From Pyrinomonadaceae bacterium (GTDB lineage: Bacteria > Acidobacteriota > Blastocatellia > Pyrinomonadales > Pyrinomonadaceae): a stretch of 64,000 nucleotides of DNA. The DNA is taken from positions 124,001 to 188,000 of the forward strand of contig JAGOBH010000004.1 in assembly GCA_017983495.1 (NCBI GenBank), in the 5' to 3' direction. Positions within the stretch are counted from its first letter, which is position 1; each line of letters begins with the position of its first letter. A program made the position numbers and the translations under genes. A model generated the notes under the pieces. That model saw only the letters and a program-made list of their open reading frames with translations, was not told where the DNA came from and searched no databases. Below, piece by piece: positions 16,894 to 26,646 of the stretch.

Positions 16894-18534
16894 ATGAAGA
16901 ACCTTTCGAAGAGAATTAGAACCGCTACAAGGCCGCTAGTAGCTTTCATGTTGATCGTTTTTGTCTCGATAAGCACCTTAGCACAGGCAAACTTATCCAA
17001 GGACGAGATCAAATTAACAAAAAATATCAAAGAAAAAACGATAAAACGGATCACATCTGAACTTTCCTCAGATCGTTTAGAGGGCCGCGGCACGCTGCAA
17101 CGTGGCGGCGATATGGCTGCAAACTGGATCGCGGATCAGATGAAGGCAATGGGGCTCAAACCGCTCGGTGATAATGGCACCTATTTGCAATCAATGCCGC
17201 TCGTCGAGACGGTGGTCACCGATCAAACGACAGTCAAAGTAAACGGCGAAAAGCTCATTTACGCTAAGGACTGGAGTGCCGCCGCGTTGATGACGGACAT
17301 GGTTGTCAATCGCCCGTTGGTCTTCGTCGGACACGGTGTTCTGTCGGACGAGATCGGTCGAAACGATCTCAAAGATGCCGACCTAAAGGGCAAGATCGCC
17401 GTTTGGCTCGAGGGGCCGCCAAAAGACTACACCGCGGCCAAGTGGAAAGAGTTCAATGATAAAGCTCCGACAGTTCCGCTGCTTATCTCGAAAGGAGCCG
17501 TTGGAGTTTTGGTCATCGGAAATGGCCGGGAACTTTATAAGCACGATTTCATTGTGGATCAAACTGGACGACGAAATATTGCCACGGTTGAAGGAGCAAA
17601 GGTTCGGCTTCCGCTCCCAATTCTGTTTCTTGGCGATGCAGCGGCCGAAAAGCTTTTTGCCGGATCAGGTATGACCGCAAAGGCTGCGATGGACGCCGCC
17701 GATGGAAAGGATTTTCGTCCGATCGACCTGCCCGCCAAATTCGAAGGCGACTTTAAGTCCAAACAGACGACGGCAAATGCTCATAACGTGGTCGGATACA
17801 TCGAGGGCTCCGACCCAGTGCTAAAAAGCGAAGCTATAATCTTTACCGCACATTACGACGGCTTTGGTCTGCTGAATGGCAAGATCTATAACGGTGCAGC
17901 CGACAACGCTATCGGAAACGGCGAAATGCTCGCCGTGGCGGAGGCATTCTCAAAAATGAAGGTCAAGCCAAGGCGTTCGCTGATATTCCTTTCGACAACC
18001 TCAGAAGAGTACGGACTTATTGGCGGAAAGTACTATGCGGCCAACCCGACCTGGGACATTACGAAGATCGCAGCTGACCTTAACCTCGACGGCATCGGTA
18101 CCGAGATCATGGGGCCGATCAAAGACATGATCGCATTTGGTGCTGACTATTCGACGCTGGGGCCGATGTTCAATGAGGTCGCGAAGTCCTATAACATCAC
18201 GTCGATGGAAGACCCGCTTCCGGAGCAAGGCATCTTCGGCCGGTCGGATCACTATCCGTTTGTACTTCGGGGGGTGCCGGCTCTGATGCTGGTCGGTTCG
18301 CCTGAGTCAACCAAAGAAGGGTTCATCAAGCGATTTAATGAGTTCGAAGAGACAAAATATCATCAACCGACGGATGACGTTTACAAGACCTGGTATTGGC
18401 CGGGAGCCAAGACCGTCGCGGATATGATGGGAATCCTCGGATACCGTATCGCTCAGGCTGACAAAATGCCGGCATTTACTCCAGGGAATAAGTACTCCGG
18501 TCTGAAGCGTGGCGACACGATGCCCGAAAACTAG
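16894..18534 (+). CDS. Secreted M28-family zinc aminopeptidase with PA-type insertion
   Basis: Start placed at 16894 (TAGGAGAAT just upstream, signal peptide ending STLAQA); an ATG at 16834 lies inside the CPBP gene. 546 residues. The zinc ligands of the M28 family are all present: His in FTAHYDGFG (about 320), Asp in GAADNAIGN (about 336), the Glu pair in STTSEEYGLIGG (about 370), Asp in NLDGIG (about 394) and His in GRSDHYPF (about 450). A protease-associated region (about 120-290) precedes the catalytic core. It probably trims peptides in the periplasm, consistent with the M1 peptidase in the same gene run. Confidence 0.9.
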   Translation: MKNLSKRIRTATRPLVAFMLIVFVSISTLAQANLSKDEIKLTKNIKEKTIKRITSELSSDRLEGRGTLQRGGDMAANWIADQMKAMGLKPLGDNGTYLQSMPLVETVVTDQTTVKVNGEKLIYAKDWSAAALMTDMVVNRPLVFVGHGVLSDEIGRNDLKDADLKGKIAVWLEGPPKDYTAAKWKEFNDKAPTVPLLISKGAVGVLVIGNGRELYKHDFIVDQTGRRNIATVEGAKVRLPLPILFLGDAAAEKLFAGSGMTAKAAMDAADGKDFRPIDLPAKFEGDFKSKQTTANAHNVVGYIEGSDPVLKSEAIIFTAHYDGFGLLNGKIYNGAADNAIGNGEMLAVAEAFSKMKVKPRRSLIFLSTTSEEYGLIGGKYYAANPTWDITKIAADLNLDGIGTEIMGPIKDMIAFGADYSTLGPMFNEVAKSYNITSMEDPLPEQGIFGRSDHYPFVLRGVPALMLVGSPESTKEGFIKRFNEFEETKYHQPTDDVYKTWYWPGAKTVADMMGILGYRIAQADKMPAFTPGNKYSGLKRGDTMPEN

Positions 18535-18552
18535 AATTACTGTTCAACATGA

Positions 18553-18587
18553 GGCCCGAATTGAGTTGAAATACTCCATTTCGGGCC
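18553..18587 (+). terminator. Probable terminator after the M28 peptidase
   Basis: GGCCCGAA (18553-18560) pairs with TTCGGGCC (18580-18587), with a further short GAGT/ACTC pairing inside the loop. Only a weak T-run (CTTCTT) follows. Confidence 0.5.
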
Positions 18588-18612
18588 GATCTTCTTAAAT
18601 CGGAGAATAATT

Positions 18613-19926
18613 TTGGATATGAGATCGAAACGAAATATATCATTTGCCGCTGCCCTGGCGACGGCCCTTTTTGTTCTATTTTCGATGCCGACTCAGATGA
18701 TCGGCCAACAGCGGGCAACGCAATATGGCCAGATGAAGCCTGAGCCAAAGCGATTATTCGACAACTGGGCGATCGCCCAGAATATGGGTGAGGGCAGAAC
18801 CATCACTCCCCGTGAGCGTTTTGAGGCGATGCCGGTCTCCCGGCGTTCGACATTCGCTGCGGCTACCAACGCCCTGCTTTATACGAAGCTTACCGACTCG
18901 GCTGGCCGACCGATCGGATTTGCCATCGACCTTGTCGCGGAGGTCGAGGAGATCTCGGGCCAGGAGCCAGGGAAAGGAAGCGACGAGCAATTTCGGCTTT
19001 ATGTCAAACTTAAGCCTGGTGCTCGTGAAAAACTCGAACTTAGCCGTGAGTTTCAGCATGGAAAGAACAACACTGTCTTTCATAAAGGCTACCCGATCAA
19101 CTATCGTCAGGCCGGTGCACCGCCGACGATGCAATATTCGATAGCAACCGACGAAGTACGGGCGGACATTGATGTCGACTATCGTTCAAGCGGATTTCCG
19201 GCTGCCCTATTTAACGGCCATCTCAGCGCATCAAATTCGGACGTGCGTGCTCAGGGAAATTATCCGACCCATCTCAGACGGTGGCCGGGACTCGTTGATT
19301 GGTGGGAGACCGATTTTCCCGACCTCGTTGCAGAATTCTCCAAGATGGGACAAACGTCCGTCCCGAGGGAGTTGTTGCCGGCAAAGGGAGATGCGAACGC
19401 ACCCGAGGCGGCCTCAGTTACCGCGACGGCTGATCTCTTTTTCAAGACTTGGTTTTTAGATAAAAATACGACTGGAGCAATGACGTTTTTGCGGGAGCGT
19501 CTGACATTTTGCTCCGATATGAAAGAGTCACCCGAGAAACGTCTGCTAGAAACACGGAAAAAGGCCTTATTCCTTGAGACGCTAAAGGCAGCAAACAAAG
19601 AGCTAAAGAAAGTGCGGTCGCTCGAGAACGCGATCCGTGCCGTTGCCCCGGTCGACCCATGGATCAAAGCGGTCGATCACTTTCAGAAGACCACTTACAC
19701 TCTGGCTGTCATTACCGACGGCGACTACGATCATTTTGTATGCTCATCCAGAGACTCAGAGATCAACGCTAAAAACACCGATAATCGGGCTCGGCTCTAC
19801 GGCAAGCATTACGTGACCAAGTTTCAGTTCATCCTCGAAAACGGAAAGGGTGGGATTCTAAGGTTGCTCTGGGCCAACGAAAACGGTCAGTGGAAGATCG
19901 AGGCGTTTGACGCCGTGACCGCGTAG
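18613..19926 (+). CDS. Secreted protein of unknown function
   Basis: About 437 residues. The start is probably TTG at 18613, because GGAG ends seven bases upstream of it; the next in-frame ATG (18619) is 13 bases from GGAG. The signal peptide ends near MIGQQ. I do not recognise a family. Visible features are the segment RRSTFAAATNALLYTKLTD, an elongated beta-rich N-terminal half with charged strands, a middle DWWETDFPDLV segment, and a C-terminal half of helices around conserved-looking Trp/Asp (VDPWIKAVDHFQKT). It contains KRLLETRKKALFLETLKAANKELKK, a likely helix or coiled segment. No catalytic motif is seen. It is the last gene of the exported-protein run. Confidence 0.65.
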   Translation: MDMRSKRNISFAAALATALFVLFSMPTQMIGQQRATQYGQMKPEPKRLFDNWAIAQNMGEGRTITPRERFEAMPVSRRSTFAAATNALLYTKLTDSAGRPIGFAIDLVAEVEEISGQEPGKGSDEQFRLYVKLKPGAREKLELSREFQHGKNNTVFHKGYPINYRQAGAPPTMQYSIATDEVRADIDVDYRSSGFPAALFNGHLSASNSDVRAQGNYPTHLRRWPGLVDWWETDFPDLVAEFSKMGQTSVPRELLPAKGDANAPEAASVTATADLFFKTWFLDKNTTGAMTFLRERLTFCSDMKESPEKRLLETRKKALFLETLKAANKELKKVRSLENAIRAVAPVDPWIKAVDHFQKTTYTLAVITDGDYDHFVCSSRDSEINAKNTDNRARLYGKHYVTKFQFILENGKGGILRLLWANENGQWKIEAFDAVTA

Positions 19927-19993
19927 CCTTGGGGCAAGCATCTTGCTTAATACGGGTGCTGGGATCGGCACCTTATCGAAATCTCCAGGAAAG

Positions 19994-20776
19994 CTATTGA
20001 ATTAGCGAATCTAAAAGGAGGTTTCCAAACAGCGCAAATACGATAACAAGCATGTAAAGCACAAGTAGCAGCGACTGCTTTATGGCGAGCTTCCACCAGG
20101 ACTCATTAAATAAATTACGGGCAAAATAGATGCTGTAAATAATAGTTATTGTGATATCGATCATAAATATCGATTCGACATCGGTATGTATCCAATTTCG
20201 GAATGGGACTAACAAAACGAGGGCGAAGGTCGATAAAAAATTGATCTCAGACTCAAAGAATATTGCACATATCGCAAGTTCAGCCATAGTGAGCTCCGTG
20301 CGGCGATAAAGCAACCGCCAGAACAAACTCCAAATTACCGTTGCGACCAACGCCGATACCTGCATCTTGCTGTCGGCAGTGGTGCTGGCTGCGTAAGACA
20401 GGTCTCCCGTTATCCATTGTAGTAACTGTCGAATGAGGATGTCGGCGATCAACGCGTAAAAGAAGAACTTTATCGGGCCGGCGTATCCAACGCGGCGGCC
20501 GGCGAGATAGCCACGTAAAAACTCACTCGGTCGTTTAAGAAGTTCGATTATGGTAACAAAGGTCGCCGAAATGTCGACCTTTCGCAGACCGTGATAAAGC
20601 TCCCGTGAAAAACTGCCAAAAGCATATCGCTCGACATCGGCCGCCTGTCCACACAGGCTACAAAAATTACCGACCAACTGATGGCCGCAGTTTAAGCACA
20701 CAAATTCCGTCGCACTCTCCAATTGAAGTACCTTTGGTTCAAGTGTCTTCCTGATCTTTTCGCCGATTTTTTTCAC
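19994..20776 (-). CDS. DUF3667-family membrane protein with N-terminal zinc-ribbon-like motif
   Basis: 260 residues. The N-terminus carries CLNCGHQLVGNFCSLCGQ, two CxxC pairs typical of DUF3667 proteins, followed by a conserved segment (TIIELLKRPSEFLRGYLAGRR then PIKFFFYALIADILI). Five or so transmembrane helices fill the rest. The family has no assigned function. It faces the opposite strand from the exported-protein run, and only 67 bp separates the two stop codons, with no obvious terminator. Confidence 0.75.
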   Translation of the reverse strand: MKKIGEKIRKTLEPKVLQLESATEFVCLNCGHQLVGNFCSLCGQAADVERYAFGSFSRELYHGLRKVDISATFVTIIELLKRPSEFLRGYLAGRRVGYAGPIKFFFYALIADILIRQLLQWITGDLSYAASTTADSKMQVSALVATVIWSLFWRLLYRRTELTMAELAICAIFFESEINFLSTFALVLLVPFRNWIHTDVESIFMIDITITIIYSIYFARNLFNESWWKLAIKQSLLLVLYMLVIVFALFGNLLLDSLIQ

Positions 20777-20937
20777 AAGTACTGTTGAAAAGAAATTCCA
20801 CTAACTCATCATTTTACAACAAGATGTAAGCGTATTGTATCGACGGGGATGAATTCGTGGCTTTTCCGCAAGTACGTTGGGAAGGGGCAAAAACAGTCAG
20901 CTAAGTGCCCGACGGATCAGTAGATCAACCGTACATA

Positions 20938-22833
20938 TCAGAAGTTTGCACTGCGGAGGATCTCAACAAATCGAGGATCATTTCGGACAGAATCAAAGTT
21001 TGCTCCGACCTTCAATACGATCACGTTGTTGTCGTGCTCAGCAACAGCTTTTCGAAGCAGATCGAACGCGATCTCGTTCTCACCAAGTCCGAGATGAACA
21101 ATTCCAAGATGGTACGGCGATACCGGTCGCTCCTTCGCCGCCGCGGTCATTTCTAAAAGCACCCGGCGGGCCTCAGTCGTATTTCCGGCCTTTCCATAAA
21201 GGCATGCCAGGTCGGACTTGAAAAAGAGACTGCCCTTAGACGTCGCAACCACTTTTTGATACAGTTCGAAACCTTCATCCTTTCGACCCATCCGGACAAG
21301 TGCTCGTGCCTTGTAATGCTTAGCAAAGAGAAAGTTAGCATCCATCTGCAATACGCGATCCGTCGTTTTGATGACCTTTTCAAATTGACCTGATATCAGA
21401 TACGGCAATGCCGGGGCAGTATTGGTCGAGAGCGATGTCGGGTCGAGCTCGATCGCCCGATTTAACTGGGAAAGGCTCTCGTCGATACGATTCTGAAACG
21501 CTAGGAATTCGCCGTACCATTGGCGAGTATTGGCATTGTTCGGATTGAGTTCGAGCGATCGAAGATACGATGCCTCGGCCTCGCCCCAGTTGCGGTCATA
21601 CTGTGCCTGAACGTAAGCGAGCACCGTAATTGCCTCGGCGAGTTCACCATCAAGCTCTAACGCTCGTGTCGCTGCAGACCGGGCCTTCGGCAGGGACTCG
21701 CCCGACCGGACTGACGTGAAATTCGGATAGATCGCGTGAACCTCGGCAAGACCCACATACGCTTTCGCAAAATTTGGATCGAGCTCGATGGCACGGCCGT
21801 AATGCTCGATGGCTCGATCAAGGTCCTCGGCTGTGCGCTTATTCCAAAAAAAGCGACCGAGCAAATACTCCTGATACGCAGGAGCGTTCTCCGTGCCTCG
21901 TCGGTCAAATCGGCCACGATCCCGTTTGTCGATCTGCAACGCCAGAGATTCGACAACCTTTCTGCTGATCGAATCCTGTACTGCAAGAAAGTCGGTAAAA
22001 CTCTCGTCAAAACTCCCCGTCCAGATCGCCGCGCTGTCGGCGACACGAATGAGCTGAACATTGACCCGAACTCTTTCGCCGACCCGCTGAATTCGCCCGT
22101 CGATGACCGCATCGACCATTAACTCACGCCCGGCGGCGACATGGTCATTTCCATATCCCGCATATTTCAAAACCGAACTCGTCGGACGAACAACGATCTG
22201 TCTGAGGCCCCCAAATTTGTTGATCAATGCATCCGTAAAGCTCACGCCGAGATATTTATCGGTCTGATCGATACTCAGATCTTCGAACGGCAGAACCGCG
22301 ATCGTCCTGATCTCACGGCCGGAAGCGTTGGCGGGTGGATAGAGCCGATAGACCCCGAATAGCACCAGAAGTAGCAACGGGACGGCCGCAAATGTCCATC
22401 GATAGCGATACAGCTTTCTTCTCGGGCTTGCCGTCTCCGTAGACATCGCAGGCGGGTCGGATAGAAATATCTCTTCGAGAATGCTGTCTTCTGAGTTTGT
22501 CTCATCTACGTCGCCGACAAATTGGTATCCGCGGCCCGGTATGGTGAGAATGTACTTGGGCTCTTTGGTGCCATCCCCAAGCGCCTTTCTGAGCACAAAG
22601 ATCGTTTGCGACAGATTTGCTTCTTCGACGATCGAACCGGCCCAGACCGTGTCGAGCAACTCATCTTTGGTCAACAGCCTCCCCTTTCCCTGCACCAGCA
22701 CTATCAAAAGCTCTGCCGCTTTCGGCGTCAAGTGGATCAGTTTACCCGAATCGCGCAGGTAGAGCCGATGATTTTTCGCATCCAGCCGAAAATCGCCAAA
22801 CTCATAAACCCTTGATTCTGTAAGCTTCTGCAT
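20938..22833 (-). CDS. Membrane-anchored winged-helix (OmpR-type) regulator with TPR repeats
   Basis: 631 residues. Residues 8-105 form a Trans_reg_C winged helix (LTPKAAELLIVLVQGKGRL, SQTIFVLRKALGD, IPGRGYQFVGDV). A linker leads to one transmembrane helix (about 147-165), then a FlgO/adenylate-cyclase-associated-like domain (TIAVLPFEDLS ... VDAVIDGRIQRVGERVRV, about 185-305), then TPR repeats (about 325-620) including LDPNFAKAYVGLAEVHAIYP and LNPNNANTRQWYGEFLA. CadC-like one-piece transcription factors bind DNA inside the cell and sense outside it. This architecture is common in Acidobacteriota. The target genes are unknown, and three TTTGAG repeats upstream suggest autoregulation. Confidence 0.9.
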   Translation of the reverse strand: MQKLTESRVYEFGDFRLDAKNHRLYLRDSGKLIHLTPKAAELLIVLVQGKGRLLTKDELLDTVWAGSIVEEANLSQTIFVLRKALGDGTKEPKYILTIPGRGYQFVGDVDETNSEDSILEEIFLSDPPAMSTETASPRRKLYRYRWTFAAVPLLLLVLFGVYRLYPPANASGREIRTIAVLPFEDLSIDQTDKYLGVSFTDALINKFGGLRQIVVRPTSSVLKYAGYGNDHVAAGRELMVDAVIDGRIQRVGERVRVNVQLIRVADSAAIWTGSFDESFTDFLAVQDSISRKVVESLALQIDKRDRGRFDRRGTENAPAYQEYLLGRFFWNKRTAEDLDRAIEHYGRAIELDPNFAKAYVGLAEVHAIYPNFTSVRSGESLPKARSAATRALELDGELAEAITVLAYVQAQYDRNWGEAEASYLRSLELNPNNANTRQWYGEFLAFQNRIDESLSQLNRAIELDPTSLSTNTAPALPYLISGQFEKVIKTTDRVLQMDANFLFAKHYKARALVRMGRKDEGFELYQKVVATSKGSLFFKSDLACLYGKAGNTTEARRVLLEMTAAAKERPVSPYHLGIVHLGLGENEIAFDLLRKAVAEHDNNVIVLKVGANFDSVRNDPRFVEILRSANF

Positions 22834-22847
22834 AGCTCTCGCACAAA

Positions 22848-22875
22848 TTTGAGAAGTTTTGAGACTAGTTTTGAG
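22848..22875 (-). promoter_or_regulatory. Triple TTTGAG direct repeat upstream of the winged-helix gene
   Basis: TTTGAG occurs at 22848-22853, 22858-22863 and 22870-22875, with the last two inside the longer repeat AGTTTTGAG. Spacing is 10 and 12 bp, about one helical turn, 15-42 bp upstream of the start codon. OmpR-type winged helices characteristically bind tandem direct repeats with such spacing. Confidence 0.4.
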
Positions 22876-23302
22876 GATTTTTAATGTCAGGTCAAGTTAA
22901 TTTCGTTCAAACGGCACGAATTGAAAGATCGATTTACCGAGGTGCAGGGTTATGAACGATGAACTGGTGACCGCAAACGCTGCCGTCGTCTCAAAACTAC
23001 TGGTGATTGCCCCTTACTCCGCCCACGGCCCAACAAGGCTGTCGTCCGGCGTATCAACAGGCGAAATATCACCAACATTATCATCGATCGCTAAAACCGC
23101 GGCGAAAAACTGTCGTAGGTTCGCCGCACACGCAAGCCATTTGTCTCAAAACCCATCAGATCAGGTTGCGAAGCGAGCCTTCACCAGTGCTTTCTTCGTT
23201 GCATCCGGTGCGAAGCGCCTACGAGCGTTTCGTGCCGGAATTTTGAGATCGACGGTAAATAACTAGCAATCAACGCAATTATCTCTAGGAGACCAATCAA
23301 AT
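22876..23302. other. Divergent intergenic region
   Basis: About 430 bp between the winged-helix gene and the propeller lipoprotein gene. A 104-codon frame at 22952-23266 exists but shows no family signature and no protein-like hydrophobic pattern. AGGAG at 23288-23293 is the ribosome-binding site for the following gene. Promoters for both flanking genes should lie here, but none stands out. Confidence 0.3.
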
Positions 23303-26300
23303 ATGTCACATCGCTTCATCAGGATTCTAATTTTTTCCGGACAACATCGATTCGGCCATGTGGTGATGCTTCTAACGGTCTTATTCGCCACAGGCTTGTT
23401 CTCAGGCTGTAGAGACCGTATCGAGAACGCATTTGACCCAAGGTTTTTTGAGGATGGTGCGAGCCAGGGCGCAAGCTATCTTCCCGTTAATATATATGCT
23501 ATCGAGAACGAACAGCCTTACGCGACGGAACCGATTGGAGTTAAAGCCGGAAATCTTGTCTATGTTGGGGGACAATTCGAGTCGGTCGCTGGAGTGGCCG
23601 CAAAGAACATAGCTGTATTCAACAAAACTACTAAGGAATGGGCGGCCTTAACAGAAGGCGGACTCCGCGGCAGCAGCCTTTTCTTTGACTTTTCTCATGT
23701 GGATGCGTTGAAGGTCCAGGGCGAATATCTGTACGTCGGAGGAGAATTCTCGCAAACCGTCGATGGCCCCGTCACAGGAATCGCAAATGTCATCAGATAT
23801 CACATGCCGTCAAAGACGTGGCAGCCTCTTCCAACCGGCGTCAACGGCACGGTTCGAGCTATCGAGTCGTGCGGGAACAAGTTGTATTTTGGAGGCGACT
23901 TCACTTCGTCAACAGTTCTACCTGTTATTTCATTGAAGAGGATCGCCGTCTATGATCCCTCGAATTCGTCAATGTCCCCGTTGCTCAACGATGGTTTGAA
24001 CGGAAGCGTCCATGCTATCTCCTGCCGCCCCTCGAGTGGCGGAACCGTTCTCGTTGGCGGCGAGTTTACACAGACAACTATCGCGAGCCCGCCCGGTCTA
24101 AGTCGGATCGCGCTTTACGACCCCGCCGTTCCCGGCTGGAGCGCCATCGGAACCGGGCTTGACGGCACAGTCAGGGCCATTGAATCTTGTGATCCAGACA
24201 GCGCTTTCCTCGTTGGCGGAGATTTTACGAGAAAGGCGAAAATCTATTCATTTTTAAATTCAAACTGGAGCGAGCTTCCCAATAATGGCGTAAACAATAC
24301 CGTTTACGCGGTGGCATGTGAACCTGGCCTGATAGGCGTTGGCGGGAGTTTTACATCATCCGGCGACGAGCAGGCGCCAGGTATGGCGCATATTGGTATT
24401 CTCGCAGATAACTCTTGGAGAGCACTCGCTGGGAACGGGTTAAACGGCATCGTCCGTGCGTTCGAAGTAGATTCTTCGTACATTCGAGGTCAAAATGAAA
24501 CCGGTTTCAGCTTGATCGTCGGAGGCTCATTCACCGGCACGAACACCTCATCGTTTGCGCTTGGCGGTATAACCAACTTCTCATTTTCAATTGATCCGGC
24601 CCTCCAACCATCTGGCTCTACGATCACCAGCAACTTTTCTAAGGCAGGGCTCCATGAAGGAAAGGCTCTCGATCAGAACATTCGAGCACTGGCGGCTGAC
24701 CAAACCGGCAAGGTTTATGCGGGCGGATATTTCAGGAAAACCGCTTCGGGCACACAAACGCTAAATCGCATCGCCCGTTGGGACCCTGCGATAAACGAGT
24801 GGTCTTCGCTCCCCGGAAACGGCCTAAATGGCGATGTTGAGGCTCTGATCGTAGTCGGCAACTCGATGTACGTGGGAGGTTTTTTTACCGCAACTGCCGA
24901 TGGCACTGTGACGAATCTCAACCGCATCGCTCGCTATGATCTGATCACAAATACGTGGCATCCGGTCGGTAACAATGGGCTGAATCTCACCGTTCTTTCT
25001 TTTGCAGTGAAAGGAAATGATCTATGGGTCGGCGGCAGATTTTCGCGAACGTTCGACAGTGCCGTAACTAACCTCAATTATCTGGCCCAATACAACATTC
25101 CAACAAACACTTGGTCGGCTGTGCCGGAAAGTGGCATGAATGCCGACGTCAATTCGCTCCTGTTCGTAGGCAACGACCTCTACCTCGGCGGCGAATTTAC
25201 GCGGACATTCGATATGCTTTATTCTGTTTTCGGGTTTACAAAGCTCGACACTCTCACGGGAATCTACACTGAGGTTTCGAATAGCGGCACAAATGCCGGT
25301 GTCGACCGGATCTGGTTTGATGGAACGGTAATTTACGTAAGCGGACAGTTTACGCGGACCAAGGACAATACGATATTACTTAACGGTTTTGGCACCTACA
25401 GCCCAACCGGTGATAGTTGGAGTCCTGTGGTTACGGATACAGAATCGTTTGACAATGCCAAGCGGATTAACGCTTTGGTCGATGTTGGAACCGATCGATA
25501 TATGGCGGGCGAGTTCCATAGCTATGGCCGGCATGTTTCGAGATTTTTCACCCGCGTTTATAATCAGCAATGGAGCGTGTTGGCTCCGACTACCGACTGG
25601 TTCAATCCCGCTAACTGGACGACGAATGCCGTTCCGGCAACAAATAGTAACGTCGTCATTCCCGTAAATTCGGGCACATTGAATATCTCGTCGAGCGACG
25701 TTGTTCTCGGTGATCTGCTGATCAATGGCGGAACACTAAAAATCGCAGCAGGCAGAACATTGACCATAAACGGCGTACTCCGCCTCGACGGCGGATCAAT
25801 AACCGGCGATGGCACGGTGGTAATTACGCGGTGCAAAAGCGACGGAATAATGCACAGCAATGACACCGCTTACATCCGCACATCGCTCGTTCGGTGTGTT
25901 GACGGCACCACTACATATAACTTTCCTGTTGGTACGGCGAATGGCTATTCACCGATCACGATCGAGAACATCACCGGCACCGGCAATGTTTCGGTCAAGG
26001 CAAATCAGGGTGCGTATTCCGGTCCGGCGATGTATTTGCCGGCGAACCGTTTGGGGCGTTGGTGGCAGATCGAGAATCCAGGCGGTGGCGTGACCAATGC
26101 GAATCTGTTTCTCGGCTACCTCGATAGCGATGTGTCCGGCACCGAAGGCAATTATGGTGCGTATCGCATCTCAGGTGGAATCGCAAGCGGGCTCACGAGT
26201 ATCGTCAACACTTTCTCAAACACGGTTAATTCACCAAACGTCACGGGCTTCTCGGATTGGACCCTGGCCGAACTAAGTCCAACCGCAGCAAATGTTTCTG

Positions 26301-26548
26301 TCGGCGGACGCGTGATCACTGCGGCCGGGAACGGTATCGGGAAAACGGTCGTCACGTTGACCGACCAGAGTGGGAATGCCCGGATCGTATTGACCAATGC
26401 GTTTGGCTATTATCGTTTTGAAAACGTCGAGGCGGGCCAGACTTACATCATTGCGGCACAAAGCAAGCGGTTTCAATTCACTAACCCGACGCAGATCATC
26501 TCGGTCAAATCGGACGTTACAGACGCCGACTTTGTTTCTTCGCCCTGA
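23303..26548 (+). CDS. Large beta-propeller lipoprotein with C-terminal carboxypeptidase-regulatory-like domain
   Basis: 1081 residues. The signal ends with LFSGC, a lipobox, so it should be lipid-anchored. Residues about 50-760 are repeated kelch-like blades of the type YVGGxFxxT...NRIARYDP...W, with more than a dozen copies, enough for two or more propellers. After a WFNPANWTTNAVPATNSNVV segment comes a right-handed-helix-like stretch (VVLGDLLINGGTLKIAAGRT), then a beta region ending GFSDWTLAE. The last 85 residues (VSVGGRVITAAGNGIGK ... FGYYRFENVEAG) form a CarboxypepD_reg-like Ig domain. It looks like a surface adhesin or receptor scaffold; no enzymatic motif is seen. It is followed by a bidirectional terminator. 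Confidence 0.8.
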   Translation: MSHRFIRILIFSGQHRFGHVVMLLTVLFATGLFSGCRDRIENAFDPRFFEDGASQGASYLPVNIYAIENEQPYATEPIGVKAGNLVYVGGQFESVAGVAAKNIAVFNKTTKEWAALTEGGLRGSSLFFDFSHVDALKVQGEYLYVGGEFSQTVDGPVTGIANVIRYHMPSKTWQPLPTGVNGTVRAIESCGNKLYFGGDFTSSTVLPVISLKRIAVYDPSNSSMSPLLNDGLNGSVHAISCRPSSGGTVLVGGEFTQTTIASPPGLSRIALYDPAVPGWSAIGTGLDGTVRAIESCDPDSAFLVGGDFTRKAKIYSFLNSNWSELPNNGVNNTVYAVACEPGLIGVGGSFTSSGDEQAPGMAHIGILADNSWRALAGNGLNGIVRAFEVDSSYIRGQNETGFSLIVGGSFTGTNTSSFALGGITNFSFSIDPALQPSGSTITSNFSKAGLHEGKALDQNIRALAADQTGKVYAGGYFRKTASGTQTLNRIARWDPAINEWSSLPGNGLNGDVEALIVVGNSMYVGGFFTATADGTVTNLNRIARYDLITNTWHPVGNNGLNLTVLSFAVKGNDLWVGGRFSRTFDSAVTNLNYLAQYNIPTNTWSAVPESGMNADVNSLLFVGNDLYLGGEFTRTFDMLYSVFGFTKLDTLTGIYTEVSNSGTNAGVDRIWFDGTVIYVSGQFTRTKDNTILLNGFGTYSPTGDSWSPVVTDTESFDNAKRINALVDVGTDRYMAGEFHSYGRHVSRFFTRVYNQQWSVLAPTTDWFNPANWTTNAVPATNSNVVIPVNSGTLNISSSDVVLGDLLINGGTLKIAAGRTLTINGVLRLDGGSITGDGTVVITRCKSDGIMHSNDTAYIRTSLVRCVDGTTTYNFPVGTANGYSPITIENITGTGNVSVKANQGAYSGPAMYLPANRLGRWWQIENPGGGVTNANLFLGYLDSDVSGTEGNYGAYRISGGIASGLTSIVNTFSNTVNSPNVTGFSDWTLAELSPTAANVSVGGRVITAAGNGIGKTVVTLTDQSGNARIVLTNAFGYYRFENVEAGQTYIIAAQSKRFQFTNPTQIISVKSDVTDADFVSSP

Positions 26549-26591
26549 TCCCTAAACCCTACCAGAGCACAAAAGGGTATTTTGGCGAATG

Positions 26592-26629
26592 AAAAGGGCA
26601 CCGAAGCGATCTTCGGTGCCTGACTTTTC
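26592..26629. terminator. Bidirectional terminator between convergent genes
   Basis: A perfect 10-bp stem, GGCACCGAAG (26597-26606) with CTTCGGTGCC (26611-26620), CGAT loop, CTTTTC on the plus-strand side and an A-run (26592-26595) that gives TTTT on the minus strand. Confidence 0.88.
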
Positions 26630-26646
26630 TCTGTAAGATCAGATGC

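Noticed and set aside
20877-21221. 114-codon plus-strand frame opposite the winged-helix/TPR gene
   Set aside because: Lies largely antisense to a well-supported TPR region and has a biased, low-complexity composition.
22952-23266. 104-codon plus-strand frame between the winged-helix gene and the propeller gene
   Set aside because: No family signature, no hydrophobic or domain pattern, and codon use looks random; most likely chance in GC-balanced DNA.
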